Assembly: GCA_018902385.1 (NCBI GenBank)
Contig: JABSSW010000020.1
Location: 565,546 to 629,545 of the forward strand
Origin: Physcia stellaris
Lineage: Eukaryota; Ascomycota; Lecanoromycetes; Caliciales; Physciaceae
Length of the DNA: 64,000 nucleotides
Direction: 5' to 3'
The translations under genes were made by a program, and so were the position numbers. Each line of letters opens with the position of its first letter. The first letter of the stretch is position 1. The notes under the pieces are model-generated. The model searched no databases and was not told where the DNA came from. It worked only from the letters and a program-made list of their open reading frames with translations. This document shows positions 23,948 to 35,206 of the stretch, piece by piece.

Positions 23948-24013
23948 TACGGAGGATGAGATGGCTCGAAAACACCTTGTTCGATGTCTTTTTCTCTTGG
24001 ATGCAAGATGCAC

Positions 24014-26103
24014 TCTCCTCGTCTCGAGAACAGTATCAAATTTGAAGAATGATATTGCTTCGAATCAGTGTGCTTGACAGGAAGTTGAACCCCTCATGCC
24101 AAACTGAAATCGACGGAGATCAGGCAATGCACCTCGATCGCTATTTGGCCACCCTCTTATCAATGTCTATCTTTATTTGTAAACTTACATGTGCAGGACA
24201 TGGCATGACGGTAGCGTCGATCATCCATTCCTTGTATAACGCCGAACATGGAACGGTGGTGAGAACATTGACCTTCGGCAGTGAACTTGTTTTTTTCGGT
24301 CCATGCGAGTTGAACTGGTGATCCTACTGGATTTTTACGGTATGGCAAGTCTAAGAGAGTGGCTGAAGTAGAAGTGGTATCAATGAATGCACTAGACGGT
24401 ATCAGCAGTGGCCAATGCGGTACAACATTGCCTGGCACGGCATGGCTCTCAATCTTCCTGTGATGACTGCTTATCACATGCAATACAGCTTCCCAAGCTT
24501 GAGAACTAGAAAACAATTTCACAATTCGGTTAGACTTGAAAGCTGGTCGTTCTACCATTGTGAGGCAATCGTGAGAACATTTGAAGCAAATATGGTCATC
24601 ATCGTTGTTCTTGCCTTATACTTCGCATCCGTGACAATGCTCGTTTTCAGGTCCGCGGTAGGCCTGGTGATCTCGGGTCCCAAAAAGAAAGTGATATCAC
24701 ACTGCAAGTCTCTGCATTGAGATAAAGCTAATGTCTCAAACTTCTCACTAGCCGGTAGTGGAAGTGGGAGGGTAGCGAGGGATACAATCGTGTTAGCTTT
24801 TTTGACCTGCACAGGAGTGGGCGTGCTGGGCTGGGGTTATTACCGATTTACCAAAACCTTATGGTGGTCCCGTGCAGATCAAACCCGATCATGTGGTATC
24901 CGTGTATGTTGCAACTCGAGTAAAGGTTAGTAGCACAGATGGTGGGGCCACCAAACATGCGTCTTCCTGTCATGCGTTAGGAGACTCCTTTGAAGCTTCA
25001 ATGGTTTGGCCTTGATGTCGCCTGGAAGCCACAGATTGCAAAAACCGATCATGATCGCCATGAAGCGAGCTTATCTCATGCGCAAATGACTAAATGAAGA
25101 TCATGACGATATGGCATATGCACGTCATGAATCAAGCATGCAGGCACACGAAAAACTTCTTCGCCTTCTCTCGGTCGACGATCCGAGCAGATCAGTATGC
25201 CCTTGGCAGCCTTAGCAGTTGTGGTGTGACTTCCGATTTGCTGCTTCACAAGATATTGAATTAGCTAAGCTCAAGGAGCCTTCCAAGAGCCTCGGCCTCG
25301 CCATTGCCACGCACGTATGTTTTAGAAAAGGAAGGGTTTTCCTATCTGTGGGGTGCCAATCAATTGCAGCGTACGGAATTCTTGAGATCCAGGCTCTCAG
25401 CATGCGAAGCGGACAACCCGAAGATTGATACTGCCAAGAATCCTTGTATCCACTCCGGGTCAGAGTTGCAGAGGCAACGAGTGAAACCGGGTTTACTGCA
25501 CTTGCCGATACCACGTCCACTGTCGCAGTGCGGACTAGGCGGCGCGGGATGGGAGCGCTACGCGAGGTCGATTACTGTTAGTTGCCCAGCGCAGCGGGCT
25601 CCAGGGGTTGAATTCAGTGCAAACTGTCGAGACAAGGTCCTGACTAATCACTGTCTGTCCAATCATATAGACGATTCAATGCGGGAGTTAGCTTCTTCAG
25701 GCAGTGGACTAGCTATTATCAGCTCGAGCTTCTTCAATTTTTGAATTTCAACGTTTTACAGTCGTTTTTTTCGAATAATCAATTGATTTAAAACAGTGAA
25801 ATAAAATCGATCACGACGAAAGTTTTCGCATTATGTTTTTCTTCGTATTCGGTTGTCTGTTTTTAAAACTATTTTGGTGGTGGTTGCGGAATCCTTTGAC
25901 CAACGTCTCTACGAGACATCCCGTGCTGTTTACCTCCGTACAGCCCTAAAATAACCCTCAAAAAGTCAGCACACAAAAGCTGGGCACTTCGGAGGCAGGC
26001 CCGCTGCGTCTGGGCACATATTACTAGTGGTATGGATGCATCAATGACAAGGAAAATCTTCATGCGGCCGTTAGTCCTGTCGAATCCTATTTACACCACG
26101 TTC
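24014..26103. other. Intergenic between acyltransferase and terpene synthase
   Basis: No gene recognised in about 2.1 kb. Minus frames at 24160-24558 and 24552-24812 and plus frames near 25219-25744 lack family motifs. A short AT-rich patch with the CpY-poor look occurs at about 25740-25870, perhaps a scrap of the transposon blocks. Confidence 0.45.
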
Positions 26104-29025
26104 CTATACCCTCAGCTTCTCCAACAGCAACTTCAAGATAGAATTCTCGGTAGCAAATTCCTTCTCCACGGCCTTTATTTCCCGATCGATCTCTCCATGC
26201 AGAGTGTCCAAGCACGCCTTTGTGTACTCTAAACTCTTTGTTTCACCCATGTGATTCAAGAGTACTCGCTTCAGCTCGAATGAAAGGCTGCCTACATTCC
26301 GACGCTCATGGAGAATGCTGAGTAGTTGAATTTTGTTGCTGCTATTCTCGAGGGCGTGGATTAGGGGAAAAGAGAATTTTCCTTCGTCGAGGTCATCGCA
26401 GAAGCCTTTCTGCTTAGTATACTGAATCAAAGGGTGGATTATTAGCTCGACGAATGCGTGCTAGAAAAAAACCATACGAGACTTACGTCTGGAGACACCA
26501 AATTCTGGTAGTCATCTCGGATCTGGAAATAACGTCCGATAAGGGTGATTAGACTGGAGATATCCTTAGTACTGTTCAAAGCGGAGGGTCAGCAGAGTTG
26601 GACTAGAGAACAATTTGCATTCTGGTCGTGTTACCGCTGTCTTGGGGATTCTGCGGTCATAAGTCTAGCTATCATGCGGAATAGTCCTCCAGTCTTTACC
26701 GTGCGACTAGATCAGATATTGAGTAAGAGTGAGTGAGCGTTGACATACTCTGATCTATCATTCGTAGATAGTCTTCTTCAGAGGGACATGAGACATTTCG
26801 AGTCCAGTAGAGATCGTAGCTTTGACCGACATAGAGATATCGTAGCTCTTCTATACCTTTGATTAGATCATTCAAAGGGATCTGGTAGCTGAGAACTTAC
26901 CGATGAACACAGATAGAGACTCTGGATTATCCAACTTTCGTACTTCATTCAAGGCCGCAACAAATAGGTACTCTGCTGAATTCATTGTCCAAGCCATTCC
27001 GAACATCGTGTGTGTAGAAGGTTGGCCCGCCTCAAAGATGAGCAGTCCTGCATATCATCGAGCCTAAGCGCTGAAAGTTAGCATCTATTATACTCCATGC
27101 GCGCCAGCTTTCAGCGGGTAGTTGATTTAGCCATATGGAGGCATTCAGAGTGTCTTGTCACTTGTGCCCTGACCTTGCACAGCATTGCTCTGAATTCTTC
27201 CTTGATGACTGCCTACCCTATGGTGTAGAGTGTTGCCGGCTATAAAAACCTTAAGACCTTCCAAACTGAGTGAGGTTTGAGAAGCCATGATGCTTCCAAC
27301 AGGGTGTATAAAGCTGTGGGATGCATTCATGAGTACTTGAAGAGAATGAAGGCTTACATTAGCGAGGAATTGTGGAGTAGATTTATAACTGCCTTGATAA
27401 TGACGAGAGACTTCTCAGGTACACCAATCCAAATGTTGAGGGCGTCGACAGTGGCGTTCCTAACGCCTTTCGACGGTAGCGAGCTGATGTATTGGGAAGG
27501 AGCGAGTAAAAGCTAGAAATCTCCATATCAGCCAATGGGCGTTGTCTACCAACAAGAGGTTAAAGTACTTCATCACTTAACTCCGGCAGAGAGCGACAGG
27601 TAAGAGCTTTTCTTTCCTCGCGTTGGCCAACGTTTGAAGAGCGGCTAGTTACCATGTGCATTTCGCCAGGGTCGACCTCGGAAGGTGGAAAAGATGAGAA
27701 TTCTTCAACATTATCTTCCTTCCCGTCTCCACAAACGCTCGGAATGGGAGGTGGCATGAGTCTACTTTGGTTTTGCTTGCTTCCATTGAGATGGCATTCG
27801 ATGTCGTGGCGATGCCCGTTAGCTTGATCTTTTCGGCCAACGGAACCCATTTTGCAGTACATCTACCGCCTTCTTTGAATTTCCAGAGGTAGCACTGCGG
27901 GAGAAACCATAACGTGGGCTGAATTGGCTCCATCCTACGTTGCCAGAAATGCTGAGCTCGAGAGCGGAGAGATACCGTCTTACATCTGTGGATACTATCC
28001 TTGAATTTTGAAACTCTGCCTTGACTCGTTGGTATTCTTGGTTAAGTTCGGCAATCTTGATTCGTAGCATTTTTTGCGCTTTATCCATTGTTATGGAATG
28101 CTCCTGCATCAAGATCCATACAGCATTGACCATATACTTAGCTTTGGAGTCCCGTCTGAACTGATCGTATTCTTTCTGCCAGGAGAAAAGATCGTTGGTG
28201 AAGGCTAGACTAACGGACGCGGGCGCGGTGACCGACATAATGGACTTTCTTTCGTTCTCGCTGATAGTGAAAGCCATTCCATACGTGATGATACCAAACC
28301 AAAATCTAACAGTCCCGTCAACGTGAGCTTTGATTGATGGAATTGAGCTGAAGACGTACGGCTCGCCAACATCGACTATTCGCCATGGAACATAGTCCTC
28401 CAGATTGAGGAATTCGCGATCCTTAGAGCCACTAGCGCCAGCATTCACCAGCTGCTCCCAAGATTTGACCAGTACTTTAGCACGTTCGCGATCTATGGAC
28501 ATTAACTCAAGAACCAATTCGCCTGCATTTGACTTTTCCCAGATGTTGATGAAGTTAAGCTACTTCCGTCATCAACTTGGAAACCAAGTGAAAACTCGTC
28601 ATTCTCTTCAAAGCTCTGTGCATAAGAGTTTTTAGTTCTATATTGTGATAAAGTGGAGAGATGAGCTAACCCTCTCTTTGCTGGCATTGTCTGTTACGTC
28701 TGCAGGATTTCAGCATTATCGACCACATATGCTGCCAGGTTCCACACACCATCGTGAAGAAATGCGAATTCGTTAGCATAGCTGATCAGTTCCATGCGCT
28801 CTGGTCGACATTCGGGTAATCCCACAGATATGGCGTTGAACCGGGACAGAGACCTCCTGTAAAGCCCGAGATCTTGCCAACATATTGGTTCCAATCATCC
28901 TGAGCTCTTCGACATCCCTTATTCGCAAGATGATCGTATTTGCTCACTCGAAGTGGAAGTCCACCGGTAAGACCAAAATCATCGTACGTTGACGGATAAA
29001 CGACAGTTGAGTATTTGTAGTCCAT
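26104..29025 (-). pseudogene. Bifunctional terpene synthase-prenyltransferase (ophiobolin F synthase-like), frameshifted
   Basis: The N-terminal class-I cyclase domain is followed by a C-terminal prenyltransferase, as in fungal di- and sesterterpene synthases that both make the C20/C25 diphosphate and cyclise it. The first Asp-rich motif (HDDVTDN) is formed across intron 28749-28700. The NSE-type motif NDLFSWQKE is near 28167-28197. The prenyltransferase first motif LDDMQD is near 27050, and the second, RDDYQN, near 26510. I place introns at 28749-28700, 28670-28616, 28359-28306, 27568-27513, 27357-27064, 26900-26851, 26634-26572 and 26486-26422. An intron starting at 26748 has no clear acceptor. 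The frame slips by one base near 28843, 28518 and 27026, and the linker around 27.83 kb is unclear. As written the gene is broken. Confidence 0.85.
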
Positions 29026-29913
29026 TTCGATGAAGCAGGCGATATGTTATGGTGTAGACTATCAGAAAAACTATATGAATCAAGACACTGTAAGTGAAGT
29101 CACGAGATTGGCCATGAGCCATGGGATGTTGTTGTAGCCTGAGTGAAAGGAATGTTTCGCTTCCATCAGTTTTACAGTAAGACAGAGGGTGGTCTTCAAG
29201 ACCAGAACTTACCTAGGTCAATCCACTGTGGGCCATGGGTCTTCGATCTCTGATCTTGAAGGTGCCGATCTTCTCGGTTATAATATCAACCTGATGATGT
29301 AAACTTCATCGCAATTATATTTGGGCCCAGAAGAAGATTCACGGTCTTCGTTGGTTCCAATCAGAAATCACTGGACAGAGTTGTTATGATTGACGATCTA
29401 TGCTGACTATGTCATCATCATCTGCCTTGACTCTGGCCGGTACTGTCGGTCTATAACGAGTTAAGGGTGGCTTGCTCCACCAGGTAGCTTGAAGGTGTGC
29501 TGATGTTGCATCATGCAATGGTCAACCCTCAGCATGATACCGGAATCAGAGTGCATCATGCGATACTTCATCCCAGACCTTACATGCGTCCTATGATCTG
29601 ATTCTATGGAGATGGAAGTGACTATTTCATCTCCTTGACCCGCGCTAGCGGAAAAGACTACGATGATTGATTGATGATGTGACTCGAACACAAGCAGATG
29701 GTTCATTGATTGGTAGAGATCTTCTCCCTGAGGCCGTTATTCTGGGAGTCTATGTGAGTCCGAGTCCGCGGATGCAAGACATCGATCTGGAGGTAGTCAA
29801 GATACAATCTCCATCGAATCCTGGTTAATAGCGACATGTGGTAGAGTCGGGGACAGCCCAGATCAAGTACACGCTAGGTGTACGGATGGAATGAACGCTG
29901 TAGTGAGGCTGTT
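29026..29913. other. Intergenic upstream of terpene synthase
   Basis: No gene seen. It must hold the terpene synthase promoter, but I identify no specific site with confidence. Confidence 0.4.
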
Positions 29914-29915
29914 TA

Positions 29916-30430
29916 CAGTCGTTTTAAAAAGGTTGGCGGTCGGGAAACCCGAACATCAGGTCCCCCACCACACACCCAAATTTGGTGCACTTCGGAGCTC
30001 ATCATAGAACAACAATATCAACACGACGCAACGTAATTGTATCGAAAGATATTTATCAAAATGTCATACATATAACGCATACAATCAATACACAAATCTG
30101 TATAATATAATTCGATGTATTGTTGTGAAAACACAATGTTGTTGTTTATTTCGTAGAAGTGCTCCGTCTGAAAATTTTGTTAGCGCAAAAATTTCAACAA
30201 TATGTCAACAACATGCACATCACAACAATACAACGAAACAATTATTGAAATTCATACAATCAATGATAATTGTCATAATTTGTAATTATACGTCAAATTC
30301 AATCTAAAAAATAGCGTTGTGTACTGCTTATAGGCTGTTCAATGTTTGAGCTCTGAAGTGCACCAGATTTGGGTGTGTGGTGGGGATCTGAGGTTCGGGT
30401 TTCCCGACCGCCAACCTTTTAAAACGACTG
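29916..30430. mobile_element. 515-bp MITE with about 85-bp terminal inverted repeats
   Basis: The ends are CAGTCGTTTTAAAA... and its reverse complement, flanked by TA on both sides (29914-29915, 30431-30432). Inverted arms of about 85 bp (to about 30001 and from about 30348) match with few differences; for example CGGTCGGGAAACCCGAAC pairs with GTTCGGGTTTCCCGACCG. The interior is AT-rich and non-coding. A TA duplication with these ends suits a non-autonomous Tc1/mariner-type element. It lies inside the terpenoid cluster, between the synthase and the second P450. Confidence 0.85.
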
Positions 30431-30432
30431 TA

Positions 30433-31455
30433 GTCCGCTGCCCCACTTCGGCTCGCTAGATAGTACACTCCTAACGTTTCCGCGTTTCGTCAGAAGAGGA
30501 GCATTACCCCTAGGGTTCGACGCTCGGAATCGTTCAATCCTGAACATCTACATGTATATCAATAATAAGGGTACTCAGACATCTCTTTTCGAGGCCCATA
30601 TGGCCTCACAAGTCCATTTCTTGGCACATAACAGGGGTTCACTTATGGGCTTATGGGTTCATATGCGGATCTGTGAAAAGTGCCTCGGGAGTTCCTTTTT
30701 CTCACAAGTAAGCCCATAATGAAGCTCATATTCAAATAATAAAGCCCATAAGGTGGTATCTATCGCAAAGAGATCATTACTAGTCGCTAAATGGCATGAT
30801 CTTAAAACCTGAGGGTTGCAGACATCCTATGGTCCATAATGGGCTTATGGAAACTCAACCCCGAAGTTGTAATCGATACGTATCGCTCAATAAAAAAGGG
30901 CGATCACACCTGTAGCGAGCATATCGAGCGTATCGGGCGCTGTAGCGAGCCAAAACACTAACAAGGTGTAACCACACCTATTCTAATAATTCGGACTAAC
31001 ATAGTTTGCATATGGCAATATTCTTCATCCTGCGCCCATCACACAGCCCATCCAGCGCAAAATGCTCGCATACGGTATCCGTGAGCCCTCTATCACCCTT
31101 TTCGAACGACACTGATGTTGCTTTTGGATGATCAATGCGACACCACTTGCAGCCCGAGTCTCCCCGAACGGCTGCGAAAAGGGGTCTCATGTTGATCTCC
31201 TGATACCGCGAATCACACTAATGCAAGAGCACATCCACCACCAGATCGGGCCAAGTTGCCACTTACACGAACTGCACCTTCTCGTGATCCTACCATCACC
31301 TGTGCTCGAGACCATCTCCTGCGTCAACGTCATTTACATGAAAGTCCTTCTCAAGATACCTCTCGGCTTCATGATCTTGCCCGACGTGTTCTATCCCTTG
31401 CGAAGAGTAGCCATCTGACCTGTCTTCTCTACCTTACCATTATTGAACCTTCACA
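30433..31455. other. Intergenic with scattered CCCATA/TATGGG motifs
   Basis: No gene recognised. Between about 30590 and 30860 the hexamer CCCATA and its complement recur many times in both orientations (for example AGCCCATAATG, GGGCTTATGG, AGCCCATAAGG). That looks like the remains of a small repeat. Confidence 0.5.
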
Positions 31456-32829
31456 ATGGATCAAATAGCCTCTATCGATAAGCTCACCCTAGGTGCTGGT
31501 TTCATCCTGCTCTACATCATTGGAGGCGCGCTACATCGTCTTTATCTATCCCCTTTAGCCGGATTCCCGGTCCAAAACTGGCTGCAGTTACCTGCTGGTA
31601 CGAGACTTATTACGATATTTTTCGAGAAGGCAAATATGTCTTTGAGATTGAGGATATGCATCGCAAATACGGTGAGAACTAACCGTCCTGAATCTTGAGG
31701 AGAAGAGTACGTGCGATGAAATCAACCACAGGCCCGATAGTCCGTGTAAACCCTCATGAGTTGGTGATCAGGGATCCGAGTACTATAATACGTTGTATGC
31801 GGCAGCGAGTATGCGAAAGACGGATGCCTACCACAACTTTCTGGCTGGATTGAATGTTGGAGGTGGAAGCTGGATTACCCACAGCATTGACTTCTTCAAC
31901 AAGCTGACATCTTCTAGATGCTCACATCATGACCGTTCCGCATGACCTGCATCGGCGGAGGAGGAAGCCTCTTGAACCCTTCTTTTTCCAAGCAGGGTGT
32001 CGGTGTACTCGAGCCGATGCTGTCTTCTCTGACTCGAAGGTTCTGTGAAAGAATCGACAGTTATAAGGGAACTCCAAAGGTTATCCAGCTAAACCATGCC
32101 CTGCACGCTTATACCGGGGATGTGATAACCAGGATTTGTTGCGACGAATATCCTGATCTCGTCGAAGACGAGAACTTCTCTCCGTCCTGGTCAGCCACTC
32201 TAAGCCTGCACAATGGCCGGGTTCTGACTTGATACCAGGCACGACACTTTCAGGAACATCACCCGCGCTGTCCCTATTCTTACAAATTTTCCACAGTTGT
32301 TGATGTAGGTTGTTCAAAAAATCTCTCAAATAGAACGGAAGACATTAAACGGTCCTAGACCAGTACTAATAGCACCAACTGCCCTCGTCGACTGGTTGAG
32401 TCCCTCGTACAAAACTTTCCGACAAGAAGATGCTGTGGGTCGTATCGTATCTCAATGTTTGTACAGATATTGACATTGGTAGACTATGCGACACCATGCT
32501 GCAAAGGCGAAAGCTGAAAAAGCTGACGGAACGGATAGCAATGCACGAACTACCTTACTTCGGCACCTCGCCCACAGCGACTTGCCTGAGTCAGAGCTGG
32601 GTGAGACACGACTTGCTCGCGAGGCTCAAGTTTTGCTAGGAGCCGGCGTAGCCACCACGTCACGGGCGCTAGAGTACATAGCCTATCACCTCATTGCAGA
32701 CAAGGAAATCAGATTCGAGCTTCACAAAGAGCTAGAGCGAATCATGGCAGATTTTCCTGAAAAGCTTCCACCTCTATCTCAGTTAGAGAAATTACCTTAT
32801 CTTTCGGGTGTTGTTAAAGAAGGTCTAAG
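31456..32829 (+). pseudogene. Cytochrome P450, frameshifted and 3'-truncated
   Basis: Starts with a membrane anchor (LGAGFILLYIIGGALHRLYL) and the LSPLAGFP hinge. Homology then continues through MHRKYG, an I-helix (LLGAGVATTS, near 32635) and the K-helix E-x-x-R (KEGLR, near 32815). It ends at a good intron donor at 32830. No heme-binding Cys loop follows; instead repeat sequence begins at 32861. Introns 31672-31731 and 31863-31917 are clear. Single bases appear to be missing near 31569 and 31776 and one T gained near 31984. A P450 next to a terpene synthase and acyltransferase would be a cluster oxidase. As written it cannot make an active enzyme. Confidence 0.8.
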
Positions 32830-32860
32830 GTGAGTACTCAATTCGCAACAGCGACAGGCT

Positions 32861-33013
32861 AATGCTTCGTACTTCCTTCATTGCTATGTACAAAAACCTT
32901 GGTGTTTTGGGCCTGGCCGTCCTGTAGGCCTCCTGCATGAGCGAAAACAGCTCAGCAGAGCAATTTTCAGAGCCTGGCTACTCCCCTTGCCTCTGCGACT
33001 GAGTTCTGGAGCG
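32861..33013. repeat. Unmutated copy of a 150-bp repeat
   Basis: This segment matches 33213-33361 along its length, but keeps many CC, GG, CT and AG dinucleotides that are TT, GA, TT and AA in the other copy. Shared landmarks are TTCGTACTT, GCTATGTACAAAAA and GCATGAGCGAAAACAGCTCA. The element it belongs to is not identified; a retrotransposon end is possible. Confidence 0.8.
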
Positions 33014-33019
33014 AAAAAA

Positions 33020-35020
33020 GAAAACAAAGTCTCATAAAAAAGATGAAAACGCCGAAAAAACCAAAGAGTGAATGAAGCGAAACAAAAAAAAGAAAAAAAA
33101 ATGAAAATGAAAAAATGAAACATTGATCTTCTATTTAACTAAAAAATCAGTTTTTCAAATTTTTTCATTTCGTCATTTTTGCATTAGCATTCACGTTTAG
33201 TCTGAACGAATTAATGTTTCGTACTTTTTTCATCGCTATGTACAAAAATCTGATGTTTTGAGTTTGACGATTTGTAAATTTTTTGCATGAGCGAAAACAG
33301 CTCAACAAAACAACTTTCAAAATTTGATTACTTTTACAATTTCAAGACACGTCGAGAAACGACGTCGTCGTCTAAACAAACGAAAAAAAAAACAACTCAA
33401 TCGTTTTGATGATAACGCGATGTTCGAAAAACGTAATTTTTGTTGATTTCGATATACAGCAAAAAAACGCTTTCGATTTTCATTTTTCTAAAAGTTCAAT
33501 CAAGTCGTTCGGAAACGTTTGCATTGGTGAATTTCGATTGTCGCATCACGTCGAAAAAAATGTTTCGAATAATTGTTATCGTGTTTCAGATTTTCGATCG
33601 TCTTGCGTAATATCTTGATTTAACGAATTGAACATTGAAAATTTTTGATTTTTCGATCTGAAACAGAAAAGCGTATTTCGAAATCGAAAATGCAAAAACA
33701 AATGACGTAATTTAAATTATCGCAAAACAACATCATTCGTATACTTTTGAAATGAATATCGAGATTTTTTTTTTTGCGAAATAAGTCGATTTTCGAAACA
33801 GAAAACGTTAAAACGAAATGATCGTCAAAGAAAATCATCGAGAAACGAATAACAAATCAATTGTCGAAATTGAACGTGCGATCAGCATCAAATCATGTAA
33901 ATTCATCGATACGCAAAAAATCTGCAAAATCGACAAAATGCGACGTGCAATGTAGCATTTTTTCTGATGCGAATATCGAAAAACTGCAAAATTTTAGCAA
34001 AATATCACGAATAATCGTTTTGCGTTCACGTGTTTCGTTTTCGTCATACATATTTTGATGTCGTTGATTTCGCGTTGCAACAAAATTTCATTAAAATCGA
34101 CGCGAAATCAAAATATTCTCGATCGACGCAGACGAAACGTAAATCAACGATATATGTTTTGATCGTTTTCGATTTGAATTTTCGAAATTTCAACGAATTT
34201 ATTCATTCGACAATGCAAAATCACGTGAACGAAAACGTTTGAAATTTTGTCAAAAAACGCAAAATTTCACGTATGAATTGACGATCGAATCGTGAATTTT
34301 TCGCGTGTTTTTGAAATCAAATTTCATCACAAAATCGAACGATCGTTTTATTCAATGACATTTGAACATATCAATACTTCGACGCGTCGACGATTTAACA
34401 AAAAATCGAAATTTAAAATCATCGTGATGAATTTGCAACTGCGGAATACTCGTTAGCGATTTTATCGTCGCCTAATCACGTGAAAATAAATCAACGAAAT
34501 GATTCAATTTCGAATCTAATCACATCATTTCAATCAGAATATCGTGAAAAGCGAACAACATGATTACGTCGTGAAAGATGTCGTTGCTGAAATACGCATC
34601 GTGTTTTTGTCGAATTCGACACAAACGATCTGATTGTCGCAATGAATTGACGATTTTGTTGAAATTTTCGAAATTGAAAATAATTGCGCAAAACGAATCG
34701 TCAACATCGTTCGCATTTTTTTGATCTGAATATTCAATTGTCGATTGCGAAAACGCGTCAATAACGTCAACCGAAATTTCGAATGATTCGTCGTCAAATA
34801 CGAAATCAGAAATCGTTTATGTTTCAATTATTCGGAATGTTTGTTCAAATACGACGACGATCGTGAGAATATTTTTCGCAAAATTCTGATATCGTTTTAT
34901 CGAAAAAAACATTCGCCATCAACGCAAATTTGTTCGAAAATTTTTGAGTTTGAATTTATTGACGTTTCGAATGTGATCGCGAACTCGATACAAAAATAAA
35001 AAAAATCGTTCAAAAATTAC
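33020..35020. other. AT-rich, hypermutated block 2a
   Basis: Almost no CC, CT, AG or GG (none in 34141-34200, which has five CG and two CA). I recognise no transposon domain in any frame. It ends abruptly at 35020, where normal-composition sequence with an LTR-like start begins. Confidence 0.75.
33213..33361. repeat. Mutated copy of the same 150-bp repeat
   Basis: The AT-rich partner of 32861-33013. Differences are overwhelmingly C-to-T before a pyrimidine and G-to-A after a purine. Stretches rich in CA and CG, such as GCATGAGCGAAAACAG, are unchanged. The second AT-rich territory continues from here. Confidence 0.8.
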
Positions 35021-35206
35021 TGTTAGAAGTTCAACCTTCGCAGTGATAGATGCGCAAAAGTCAGTTGGTATAACCTGACGAAAGAAGAACTAGTGCGTTT
35101 CTATTGGGCCTAGATTCTTGGCACCGCACACATCAGAAAGTCTTCGATCTGTCTGTACTTAGAAATTACACGAATCCATGCAGTCATTGTCCATGCCTGT
35201 TTAACA
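35021..35206 (+). repeat. LTR-like end of a second Copia element
   Basis: 186 bp beginning TGTTAGAAG and ending GTTTAACA, directly followed by GGTTATGAGC. Those are the same ten bases that follow the 5' LTR at 2410, matching the internal initiator-tRNA primer site. It starts exactly where the AT-rich block stops, after ATTAC. I find no second LTR copy in the window, so the element is either truncated or interrupted by the palindrome that begins at 36649. Confidence 0.65.

Noticed and set aside
23948-24013. 22-residue N-terminal extension of the acyltransferase
   Set aside because: Basic and unlike the family start; the Met at 23947 begins the conserved region. Not excluded.
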